From: Pinus tabuliformis
Lineage: Eukaryota > Streptophyta > Pinopsida > Pinales > Pinaceae
Assembly: GCA_031772625.1 (NCBI GenBank)
Contig: CM062815.1
Span: 603,496,505-603,560,504, forward strand
Direction: 5' to 3'
Length of the DNA: 64,000 bases
The translations under genes were made by a program, and so were the position numbers. Positions 1 through 10,471 of this stretch are shown here, in pieces; position 1 is the stretch's first letter; the number at the start of each line of letters is the position of its first letter. The notes under the pieces are model-generated. The model saw nothing but the letters and a program-made list of their open reading frames with translations, did not search any database and was not told the origin of the DNA.

Positions 1-3000
1 TTCAACAATGGTCAACCATGTTCAACCATGGTCCAATGTCACATTGTGACAAGGATTGTCTCAATATGAAAATCAATCATGCTCAACCATGTTTATTTTA
101 GTATTTTTAATATTTATCTTAAGGTTTTTATACCTTGGGTTTATAATATTAGTCCCTTGGGTTTAATATTATGCCCTTAGGTTCATAATCCCATGGGGTT
201 TTAGTATTAATCCCTTAGGTTTTATTGTTCCTTTGGGTTTATAATATCAGTCGCTTGGGTTTATTATTACTCGTTCAACCATGGTTTATTATGATGTCAA
301 CCATGGTCAACCATGGTCCAACATGGAATTGTGATAAGGATTGTCTCAATACGAAAATCAACAATGCTCAATCAAGTTTATTTTAGTGTCTATAATGTTT
401 ATCTTAGGGTTTATATATAGTAGGTTTATAATATTAGTCACTTGGGTTTAATATTTTTCCCTTGGGGTTTTAGTAATAATCCGTTGGGTTTATAATATCA
501 ATCCATTGGGTTTATAATATTAATCATTGTCAACCATGGTCAATCCTAACCAACCATGTCCAACCATGGTCAAACAAGGTTGGATATGGAAATCAAGCAT
601 GGTCTACCATGGTCTAACGTTGCATCCCACAAAGGGATTCTAGTAAAACCCCATGATTGACCATGGTTGACAATGGTTGACAATGATTGATATTATAAAC
701 CTAAGGGAATAATAAAACCAAGGGATTGATAATATAAACCCAAAGGAATAATAAACCTAAGGGATAACAATTATAAACCGAAGGTATATAAAGACTAATA
801 TCAATATTATAAACCCTAAAATAAACATGGTTGACCATGGTTGATTTCCATATAGAGACAATCCTTGTCACAATGCAATGTTGGACCATGGTCAATCATG
901 GTTGACCATGATTGATTTTCATATCGAGACAATCTTTGTGGGACGCAACGTTGGACCATGGTTAACCATGCTTGATTTCCATATCCAACCTTGTTTGACC
1001 ATGGTTGACAATGATTAATATTATAAACCCAATGGATCGATATTATAAACCCAACAGATTATTACTAAAACCCCAAGGGAATAATATTAAACCCAAGGGA
1101 CTAATATTATAAACCCAAGGTATAAAAACCATATGATAAATATTAAAAATACTAAAATAAACGTGGTTGAGCATGACTGATTTTCATATTGAGACAATCC
1201 TTGTCACAATGCGACATTGGACCATGGTTGAACAAGGTTGAACATTGTTGAATAATATTCAACCATAGGAATATGAATGCTTGCATCAATAAACCCAAGG
1301 GATTAATATTATAAACCTAAGGGAATAATAAATTGAAGGTATAAAAATTATAAACCCAATGTATATAAACCCTAGCATGAATATTATAAACCCTAAAATA
1401 AACATGGTTGACCATGGTTGACCATTGTTGATTTCCATATAGAGACAATCATTGTCACAATGCAATGTTGGACCATGGTTGACCATGATTGATTTTCATA
1501 TCGAGGCAATCCTTGTTTCGATAACCACGTTGGACCATGGTTGACCATGATCGATTTCCATATCCATTTGGTTTGACCATGGTTGAACATGGTTAGCTAT
1601 GATTGACCATGGTTTACCATGATTAATATTATAAACCTAATGGATTGATATTATAAACCCAAGGGAATAAAAAACCCAAGGTATTAAAACTAAAACCCCT
1701 TGGGATTATGAACCCAAGCGAATAATATTAAACTCAAGGGCCGAATATTATAAACCCAACGTATAGAAATCCTAACATAAACTTTATAAACACTAAAGTA
1801 AACGTGATTGACCATGGTTGATTTTCATATTGAGACAATCCTTATCACAATGGCATGTTGGACCATGGTTAATTTTCATATCGAGACAATTTTTGTCACA
1901 ATGCAACAGTGGACCATGGTTGATCATGGTTGATTTTCATATCGACACAATTTTTGTCACAATGTGACGTTCAAGCATGTCTGACCATGATTGACAATGG
2001 TTGAGTAGGTTTGTTTCTATAAAACATGGTTGACCATCGTCAACCATGGCTGACCATCATTGACCATGATTGTCAATGATTTTTATATGGAGACAGATTT
2101 TGTCATAATGCGATATCGGACCATGATTGACTGCAGTTGACCATGGTTGGTTATGGTTGACCCTGGTAGACCATGATTGATATTATAAACCCAAGTTAAT
2201 AATAAACCCAAGGGGTTGATATTATGAACCCAAGGGAAACATAAACCCAAGGGATTAATACTAAAACCCCAAGGGATTATGAACCCAAGGGAATAATATT
2301 AACCCAAGGGACTAATATTATAAATCAAACATTGGTAAACCCTAATATAAATATCATAAACACTAAAATAAACATGGTTTATTTTCATGGTGAGACAATC
2401 CTTGTCACAATGCGACATTCAACCATGGTTGACCATGGTTGGCTATGATTAACAAGGGTTGGCCATGATTGATATTATAATCCTAAGGGAAGAATAAGCC
2501 CAAGGGATTGACATTATAAACACAAAGGAATAATAAACCCAAGGGAATAATATTCAACCCAAGGGACTAAAAATATAAACCCAACGTATATAAACTCTAA
2601 GATAAAGATTATAAACACTAAAATAAGCATGATTGACCATCATTGATTGTCATATTGAGACAATCCTTGTCACAATTCCATGTTGGACCATGGTTGAGAT
2701 CATAATGAACCATGGTTGACCAAGGAATAATAAACCCAAGCGATTGATATTATAAACCCAAAGGAACAATAAATCGAAGGGATTAATACTAAAAACCCAA
2801 GGGATTATGAACCTAAGGGAATAATATTAAACCCAAGGGACTAATATTATAAATCCAAGGTATATAAACCCTAAGTGGAGACAATTTTTTCATAATGCGA
2901 GATCAAATCATTATTGACCGCAGTTGACCATGATTTCTTATTGGTTGACCATGGTTGCTTTAATTAAATATTATTAAATAATTATTTACCATGTTGGACC

Positions 3001-3798
3001 ATGATTGAACATGGTTAATTTTCATATCGAGACATTTTTTTTATCACAATGCAACGTTGAACCATGGGTGATCATGGTTGATTTTCATATCGAGATAATT
3101 TTTGTCACAACATGACGTTCAAGCATGTTTGACCATGTTTGTTTCTATGAAACATGGTTGACCATCATCAACCATGGTTGACCATGATTGATATTATAAA
3201 CCCAAGTTAATAATAAACCGAAGGGATTGATATTATGAACCCAATGGAATAATATTAAACCCAAGGGAAAAATATTATAAACCCAACATTGGTAAACCCT
3301 AATATAAATATTATAAGCATTAAAATAAACATGGTTTATTTTCCTCATGAGACAATTCTTGTCACAATGCAACACTTAACCATGGCTGACCATGGTTGGC
3401 TATTATTGACAATGGTTGACAATGATTGATATTATAAACTTAAGGGAATAATAAACCCAAGGGATTGCTATTATAAACCCAAAGTAATAATAAACCCAAG
3501 AGCTTAATACTTAAAAGTTAAAACCCCAAGGGATTATGAACCCAAGGGAATAATATTCAACCCAAGGGACTAATATTATAAACACAACATACATAAACCC
3601 TAAGATAAATATTATAAACACTAAAATAAACGTGATTGATCATCATTGATTGTCATATTGAGACAATCCTTATCGCAATTCCATGTTGGACCATGGTTGA
3701 CCATGGTTGACATCATAATAAACCATGGTTGATTGGGGAATAATAAACCCAAGCGAGTGATATTATAAACCCAAAGGAACAATAAACCCAAGGGATTA
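1..3798. repeat. Satellite-like TTGACC/CCATGG array, left block
   Basis: A mosaic of short modules repeated with variable spacing: runs of 'ttgaccatggttgacc', a conserved segment 'ttttcatattgagacaat' followed by 'ccttgtcacaatgcgac', and a series of 'ataaacccaagggaataa'-type units ending in 'aaaccctaagataaa'. From about 650 onward modules run in one orientation; 1-640 carries the same modules in reverse complement. The order is irregular, so it reads as a complex or higher-order repeat and not a simple monomer satellite. Open frames across it translate to repeated 'INPLGLLFLW'-like peptides and are artefacts of the repeat. The array continues at 10472 after element C1. I do not recognise the family. 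Confidence 0.85.
302..1225. repeat. Imperfect inverted repeat, arms 302-640 and 930-1225
   Basis: The reverse complement of 302-640 aligns with 930-1225 through several distinctive stretches: the segment around 'gtgggacgcaacgttggacc', then 'catgcttgatttccatatcc', 'aaccttgtttgaccatgg', and the following 'aaacccaatggat' modules. A spacer of about 290 bp (641-929) separates the arms and has the same orientation as the right arm. Positions 1-300 also match the right arm in inverted orientation, so the array has undergone an inversion or inverted duplication near this edge. A transcript through it could fold into a long hairpin. Confidence 0.7.
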
Positions 3799-5033
3799 TG
3801 TTAAGTTATGGTATGTTCTATGCTTATAACAGTTTACTTCTTTTTCTTATTATATTCCACAGATTAGCAATCACATGTACATAAAGTAAAGTGTAGATAG
3901 AACATTAAACGATCGACAGAAAACAAGCCAAGACAAGAGACACAAGATGGGGCGGTTAGCCAGGGACAAACCCCACAATGTGTGGGGAAACGCTTTGATG
4001 AAATCTTCTTTTATCTTCAATAATTCAGCAGAGAGAAATAGTACAATAAATCTGATTTATATTAGTAGTAGCAAACCCTAGATCAGCAACATCAACATTA
4101 GCCGCTTCATCATCAAAACTAGGGCAGACGATATCTCACAAACTGACCATTGGATCAGCTTGATTCCACCACCAAAAGTTGTGGCTTTCAGAGGAGGTTC
4201 AGATGAACCTACAACACAGTTTAGATGAGGAGATCTTCTGGTCCACGCAGGTCAAACTTCACTTCTGCAGTTGCAGCTTCAGTTTCAGCAGCTTCCTTCA
4301 AACTAGGGCAGTCGATATCTTGCAAACCATCCGTCGGATTGAATTGATTCCACCACCAAAAGTTGTGGCTTTCATAGGAGGTCCAGATGAACCTACGGTG
4401 CAGTTCAGATGAGGAGATCTTTTGGTCCACATAGGTCAAACTTTACTTCTGTAGTTGCAGCTTCAGTTTCAACAGCTTCCTTCAAACTAGGGTAGTCGAT
4501 ATCTTGCAAACCGTCCGTCGGATTGACTTGATTCCACCACCAAAAGTTGCGGCTTTCAGAGGAGGTTCAGAAGAACCTACAACGCAATTCATATGAGAAG
4601 ATATTCTAGTCCACGCAGGTCAAACTTTACTTCTGCAGTTGCAGCTTCAGTTTCAGTAGCTTCCAGCTTCACATGTGAGAGGGAGAGACCCTTTTCTGCG
4701 CAGTAGAGAAGAGACTCTTTTCTGTGCAGTAGAGAGAGAGAGAGATGTGATGAGATGAGTGAGTCCAAATGAGGAAAAGTCCTCCTGTATTTATACACAA
4801 TGTTGGTGTTTGAATAGATGCCACTGTTGGGCTTCTGAGCCTACATGAGTTGTAGGTCGGCTTGATAATAATTCCATAATCAAAATAAATTCATATCTCC
4901 ATGAATACTTATCAGAATCGGATGATATTTATATCAATCCTACACCTCTCCACGAGAGGAATCTAGTAAAAATATTATCAGCCATGAATAAGATGACCCA
5001 CGTGAAGTTTGGCCCTAGTTTCCAATTTTAACA
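3799..5033 (-). repeat. C1 3' LTR
   Basis: 1,235 bp, matching 9235-10466 throughout with scattered substitutions. The 184-bp tandem units start at 4119, 4303 and 4487, and the TATA-like motif is at 4788-4795. Starts TGTTAAGTT and ends TTTTAACA on the plus strand. Confidence 0.92.
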
Positions 5034-5045
5034 CTCCCTCTCAAC
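5034..5045 (-). other. C1 polypurine tract
   Basis: Sense strand reads TTGAGAGGGAG immediately before the 3' LTR TGTTAAAA. This purine run is the plus-strand priming site; C2 has the same GAGAGGGAG in the same place (47944-47952). Confidence 0.7.
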
Positions 5046-6140
5046 TAGGGAGAACTTCATCTACAATCTGTATGTCAGTCGCTACTATTCATCCATCAAA
5101 TGCACTACCCTGTACAGCTTGCCCCTTGCCCTACTCTGCTCTATTATGCCTGTTCTACTTTGTCTTATTCTGCCTTGTACTGATATGTACGGTTCTGCTC
5201 TGTTATGCTCTACTCTGCTTTGTTCTGTTCTGCTCTACTTTTGTCTAAATTATGAAGAAGAAGAAATGATTGAGGATGTAACATACTGACTCAAATTCAG
5301 TCTCAGAGTATGTACCACTGTTCCCAGACCAGTCTCAACCAACCCGAAGTCAGCGTCATAGTGAGTACAACACCTACCACTGGTCCCAAACCAGTAGCAT
5401 CCTCCACTGACTCAAAGTCAGTCTCAGAGTGCGTACCACTGGTCCCAAACCAGTAACAACCAACCCGAAGTCAGTGTCATAAAATGTACCACTCCTACCA
5501 CTGGTCCCAGACCAGTATCATTAATCCCATATCAATGGAGGTCATCCTAGCGTAGGGAGTACAGTACATACAATGATGCATCCATCGGTACTACTATGGT
5601 TCCTAACTTCATTTCCCTGCTCATTGATCAGATGAGAGGTACCTCCCATGAGTCCCAGACTGCATGGGTAGGATGTCTCGATAGGAGAACTTAATCAATC
5701 CGTCCTCACAGGAGAACACATCAGTCCTGCTACAATCGCCATGGAGAACACATCAATCCAGGCCGCCATGGAGAACACATCAATCCAGGCCTCACAGGAG
5801 AACACATTAATCCTGCTATAATCGCCATGGAGAACACATCAATCCAGGCCTCACAAGAGAACTAATCATCCTGTTACACAGGACAACGAATCATCCTGTT
5901 CCACAAGAAAACGAATCATCTTGTCCCACAAGAGAGAAAATCATCTTGTTCCAGTGCACACCACCAGGGGAGGGTGAGTCACCCTATGGTCGTATGTTGC
6001 TCCAGTAAGAACTGCAAGCCCTCAGAGCTCCCAGAGCTTAATGTATGCAACATGCAGGACCCTTGTACAAGTGTTTCTTGACGACTCCAAGTCGTTTGGG
6101 AAAATCACAGATTAGATCTTTCCTTGGGGCTTTGACAAGG
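5046..6140. repeat. C1 3' internal region with three minisatellite blocks
   Basis: Non-coding, between the RNase H remnant and the 3' LTR. Block 1 (about 5117-5243) is low-complexity 'tctgctctg/ttctgctctac'. Block 2 (5288-5545) has two copies of a roughly 121-bp unit (starts 5288 and 5409) containing 'ccactggtcccagaccagta' and 'caacccgaagtcagtgtcat'. Block 3 (about 5680-5945) repeats 'ggagaacacatcaatccagg' and shorter variants at roughly 25-50 bp spacing. Confidence 0.75.
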
Positions 6141-6149
6141 TGTATCGAC

Positions 6150-8270
6150 CTGTACATCATCTTAATGCGATGGATCCTCCTTGCTCATCAACTTACCATA
6201 TCCCAGATGACGTCTATCTGCTGGAGCAATCGACGAATATGGGATTCCTCAATAATCGAATCCCACCTTTGGTTGTTACAGAGAATCATAGTGGTATGTG
6301 TTCAAACAGCTCAGTGAAGAGCTTCCCCAACCAAGCAGCTTCATACGATATCATACTCGTAGATATGTATCCGGTCTTGGTGGTGCTTATGGCAACTAAC
6401 TTCTGCTTCTTTCTCATCCATTATATCGAAGCAGAATCCAAAGAGAAACAACACTAAAAAGTGCTCTAGTGATCCTCCACACTATCAGCATTCGAATAAT
6501 CATGCAGTTTCATATTTCTGGCAGTGTATCTCAATCCATGAGAGATTGTGTCCTGAAGACATCTCAGAATATTCTTGGAACCAATCTAGTGAGGCTCAAC
6601 CAAATATGAGCTCACAATGCTAACTGCAAAACATATGTTCAGACGGAGGTTCACCAAGAACATCAACGCGAATGAGTTTTTGAAACTCACAGGAATTTCC
6701 CAAATCTGGTCCGATATCACTACCATATAACTTCTGAAAGTTAAGATCCTCGAGGTAGTCACAGGCTTGCAGTCCATCATACCAAATCTTTTCAGAATCT
6801 TCACCACATATTTTCCTTGAGATAGGAAAATTTCCCTTGGTTTCTGCCACACTTCAAGTCCTTGGTTCTTCATTTCAAATTTAGAAGCCAACTCCCTCTT
6901 ACATTCATGAATGAGAGGGTATGCACCTGTTAGAAAGAGGTCATCCACATACAACACCAGTATGAGAGGCTTTTCATCTTCAACCTTAAGGTAAAGGTTA
7001 GGATCGGCTTCACTCCTAGTGACTCCCAGCTTCATCAAGTAGCTATCGATCCTCTCATACCATGCTCAGGGTGCTTGCTTCAGCCCATAGAGAGCCTTCT
7101 TCAACCTGCATACATGAAATTTTCAATCATAAATCTCAAATCCTTCAGGTTGCTCCACATAGACCTCTTCTTTGATCGAACTATGCAAGAATGTGGTCTT
7201 GACATCCATTTGATGAAGGTTACATCCTTGTGAAGCCGCAAGGGCTATGATCGAGCGGATGGTCGTATATCTGGCAACAGGTGCAAATATCACATCATAG
7301 TCTATACCTTCCTTCTGGGAGAAACCACGAGCAACAAAACGAGCCTTATACTATTCCATACTTCCATCTGTTGCAGCTTTATCTTGTAAAGCCATTTAGA
7401 AGTGACAATTGTCTTGTCTTGGGGTCTAGGAACTACTTCCCAGACATCATTCTCCATAATAGACTCATATTCTTTGGTCATAGCATCCTTCCATACTTGA
7501 TTCTTGATGACATCTGAGAATGATGAAGGCTCATTTTGTATGATCATGCTCATGATGGTCAGTTATCCCTGATACCTGTTAGGTTTCTTACTTTCATGAA
7601 AGTTTCCTCGGGGTGCAACATGTCCTTCATCATCATTAAGTATCCCCCTAAGCCATGAAGGCCTCTTCCTAGAAGAGGGAGGCTCAGGTGGATAAATAAG
7701 ATCCATGGGTTCCTCCACATCAGGCATTGTTACATGATCTACCCATAGAGACAGCTTCCACAATCATACGATTCTTCATTTCCGCCACACCATTCTGCTC
7801 AGGAGTATGTGGTGTAGTAGTCTCCCTCTTAATGCTAGCCTCAGATATGCTTGAGTGAACCAACTGTAATATATCGGAGGTCTTGCTTTGGCTTGTGGGG
7901 AATGGTCCCATTTTGAGCTTTCCTTCCACACATCCTGGACATACACCTTCTTTCTCTACTCGGAATTTGGGCATCCCTGTCACCATTTGTCTTACACCGG
8001 GTAGAGCTTTGTAATGAAGGTTGGCAAACCTCTGATGCCAAAGTTCGGATTGAAGAGTTGTGTCACAAGACATGACACCTAGCGGACTTCCACCGACCTG
8101 ATATAAAGAATCAACTCGAAACCCAAGAGTGAAAGCATCTTTAACATTATTTTTCCATATACGTACCTTGCCATCACTGAAGGTTACCTTGTAGCCTTTG
8201 TCTTCCATTGCCGAGATGGATACTAGGTTCTTTTTGAGGTCAGGTGCATTTAATACATCCTGGAATTTCT
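6150..8270 (-). pseudogene. C1 pol remnants (GAG-pre-integrase, integrase, RT, RNase H)
   Basis: The reading begins DVLNAPDLKKNLVSISA at about 8270 (the C-terminal edge of the protease region) and runs into MEDKGYKVTFSDGKV and LWHQRFANLHYKAL, the GAG-pre-integrase HHCC domain (ending CPGCVEGK). The DSGAS protease core expected before this is absent. The frame then jumps from LQLVHSS to TTPHTPEQNGVAEMKNR, so about 100 residues of the integrase catalytic core are deleted. RT begins near 7550 (WKDAMTKEYESI, TSKWLYKIK) and resumes at 7038-6586 with LVLYVDDLFLTG, which holds the YVDD active site. RNase H remnants (QKLVAISTTKTGYIS, SYEAAWLGKLFTELF) lie at about 6440-6220 with stops. Domain order is that of Ty1/copia. 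Confidence 0.88.
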
Positions 8271-8274
8271 AGCC

Positions 8275-9145
8275 TTCTTGAATGGTTGTCCTCTTCCTTG
8301 ATTTCTAGCATTCCTTTTACCTTTGCTATTGAATTTTCCATCCCTTCGATTACCATGAGAGGGATTTTGATCATCGTCACGATGAGAGTCCTTTCTATCA
8401 GGGCATTCCCTTGCATAGTGACCTGCTTTATTGCAAATGTATCATCGTCCTTTTCTTCCACCCTTAGGTGCAACCTTTCTTTTTTATTTAGAGCCGGAAT
8501 TATTTCTTTTCTTAGCATGAGAAGAAAAAGCAGCAAGAGGACCTTTAGGCAAGGGAATTTCTTGCTCTTCTACCCTTGTTTTTTCTTGAATGCATCTAGC
8601 CATTAATTCCTCGAAACCAGGAATTATATTATTGTTTAGAAGAGTAGTCCTGAACACGTACCATTCGGATGGTAATCCTCCAAGAGTCGTGAGTGCCATT
8701 TCTCTGTCAATAATAGTCTCCCCAATAGATAGGAGATCGTTCTTGATCTTGGTGATTCTTAAGAAGTATGCTTGCATACTCTCATTTTTACCCTTCTTGA
8801 TTTCCCTTAGCTTATTTCTAAGAAGAAGAACTTGATTTGCATCATTAACTTTAAATAAACTCACCGTCTATCGTAGATTTCCTTGGAGGTGTCCAGTTCA
8901 GAGATGTAGGCCACCAAGTGCTTGTTGATAGAGTCCCGGATGATCTTCTTTGTTTTGACTTCTTCGTTTTTCCATTTGTTCCAAGCAGCAGCGACTACAT
9001 TTGATGGAGGCTCAACAATATTGCCTCTTACATGGTCTAGCACTCCTTGATCTTCTAGGGTTAGATTGATAGACATCTTCCATCCGTGATAGTCAGCTTT
9101 CTCACAGAGCTTGTCTTCGGCAGGAAAGATTGTTGAGGACCCCAT
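8275..9145 (-). pseudogene. C1 gag (UBN2-type Gag with broken zinc knuckle)
   Basis: Starts with an ATG at 9145 (MGSSTIFPAEDKL, then HGWKMSINLTLEDQG), the usual N-terminus of plant copia Gag of the UBN2/DUF4219 type. A frameshift near 8862 moves the frame to MSLFKVNDANQVLLLRNKL, which contains the Gag segments 'ESMQAYFLRI' and 'TTLGGLPSEWYVFRTTL'. A further frameshift leads into the nucleocapsid knuckle YICNKAGHYARECP (about 8401-8440). The first knuckle cysteine codon reads TGA (8442-8444), presumably from TGT, so the CCHC motif is lost. Gag would package element RNA. With two frameshifts and a stop this copy cannot make the protein. Confidence 0.88.
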
Positions 9146-9222
9146 AGTTCTTTTAGGATAGCTTTACCAATCTTCTCTTCGGTGATTTCTCTTGCTCTTG
9201 CTCGGGCTTTGTCTTCACCTTA

Positions 9223-9234
9223 GCTTTGATTCCA
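9223..9234 (-). other. C1 primer binding site (tRNA-iMet type)
   Basis: In sense orientation TGGAATCAAAGC directly follows the 5' LTR. It differs from the canonical plant Ty1/copia initiator-Met PBS TGGTATCAGAGC at two positions. This fixes the element orientation as minus. Confidence 0.8.
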
Positions 9235-10466
9235 TGTTAAGTTATGGTATGTTCTATGTTTATAACAGTTTACTTCTTTTTCTTATTATATTCCATAGAT
9301 TAGCAATCACATGTACATAAAGTAAAGTGCAGATAGAACATTAAACGATAGACAGAAAAAAAGCCAAGACAAGAGACACAAGATGTGGCGGCTAGCCAGG
9401 GACAAACCCCACAATGTGTGGGGAAACCCTTTGATCAAATCTTCTTTTATCTTCAATAATTCAGTAGAGAGAAATAACACAACAAATCTGATTTATATCA
9501 GCAGTAGCAAACCCTAAATCAGCAGCATCAGCATTAGCGACTTCATCATCAAAACTCGGGCAGACGATATCTCACAAACCGACCGTCGAATCGGCTTGAT
9601 TCCACCACCAAAGGTTGCGGCTTTCAAAGGAGGTTCATACGAACCTATAGCATAGTTCAGGTGAGGAGATCTTCTGGTCCACACACGTCAAACTTCACTT
9701 TTGCAGTTGCAGTGTCAGTTTCAACAGCTTCCTTCAAACTAGGGCAGTCGATATCTTGCAAACCGTCCGTCGGATTGACTTGATTCCACCACCAAAATTT
9801 GCGGCTTTCAGAGGAGGTTCAGATAAACCTACAATGCAGTTCAGATGAGGATATCTTTTGGTCCACGTAGGTCAAACTTTACTTCTGAAGTTGTAGCTTC
9901 AGTTTCAGCAGCTCCCTTCAAACTAGGGCAGTCGATATCTTACAAACCGTCCGTCGGATTGACTTGATTCCACCACCAAAAGTTGTGGCTTTCAAAGGAG
10001 GTTCAGATGAACCTACATCACAGTTCAAATGAGGAGATCTTCTGGTCCAACAGGTCAAACTTTACTTCTGCAGTTGTAGCTTCAGTTTCAGCAGCTCCCA
10101 GCTTCACATGTGTGAGGGAGAGGCCCTTTTCTGTGCAGTAGAGAAGAGACTCTTTTCTGCGCAGTAGAGAGAGAGAGATGTGATGAGATGAGTGAGTGAA
10201 AATGAGGAAAAGTCCTCCTGTATTTATACACAACGTTGGTGTTTGAATAGGTGCGACTGTTGGGCTTCTGAGCCTACATGAGTTGTAGGTCAGCTTGATA
10301 ATAATTGCATAATCAAAATAAATTCATATCTCCATGAACACTTATCGGAATTCGATGATCTTTATATCAATCCTACACCTCTCAACGAGAGGAATCTAAT
10401 AAAAATATTATTAGCCATGAATAAGATGATCCACATGAAGTTTGGCCCTAGTTGCCAATTTTAACA
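9235..10466 (-). repeat. C1 5' LTR
   Basis: 1,232 bp; in sense orientation it begins TGTTAAAATTG and ends CTTAACA, followed directly by the primer binding site. It contains three tandem copies of a 184-bp unit, starting at about 9555, 9739 and 9923, each with 'gattccaccaccaaa' and 'gaggagatcttctggtcca'. A purine-rich GAGAGAGA stretch precedes the probable TATA box at 10221-10228. Confidence 0.92.
10221..10228 (-). promoter_or_regulatory. Probable TATA box in C1 5' LTR
   Basis: Minus strand reads TGTATAAATACAGGAGG, a good plant TATA match (TATAAATA), in the unique part of the LTR upstream in sense direction of the 184-bp repeats. The same motif is conserved in the other LTR at 4788-4795. The LTR repeats would therefore lie within or after the transcript start. 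Confidence 0.6.
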
Positions 10467-10471
10467 AATTA

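Larger units (their letters stand above)
3799..10466 (-). mobile_element. Ty1/copia LTR retrotransposon C1 (internally deleted)
   Basis: Bounded by two direct LTRs (3799-5033 and 9235-10466) that start TG and end CA, with imperfect 5-bp flanks GATTA (3794-3798) and AATTA (10467-10471). It sits inside the satellite array: joining the flanks restores a normal array module. Orientation is minus: the PBS lies beside the right LTR and the polypurine tract beside the left. Gag, GAG-pre-integrase, integrase, RT and RNase H remnants follow in Ty1/copia order. Frames are broken and the protease core, the integrase core and the integrase-RT junction are missing, so it is defective. The LTRs differ at several percent of sites, so it is not recent. 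Confidence 0.93.

Noticed and set aside
701-3375. Minus-strand open frames rich in NPLGLLFLWVY-type peptides (also at 11274-13793)
   Set aside because: They follow the satellite modules exactly, recur at every copy, and begin and end within repeat units; no domain or independent start.
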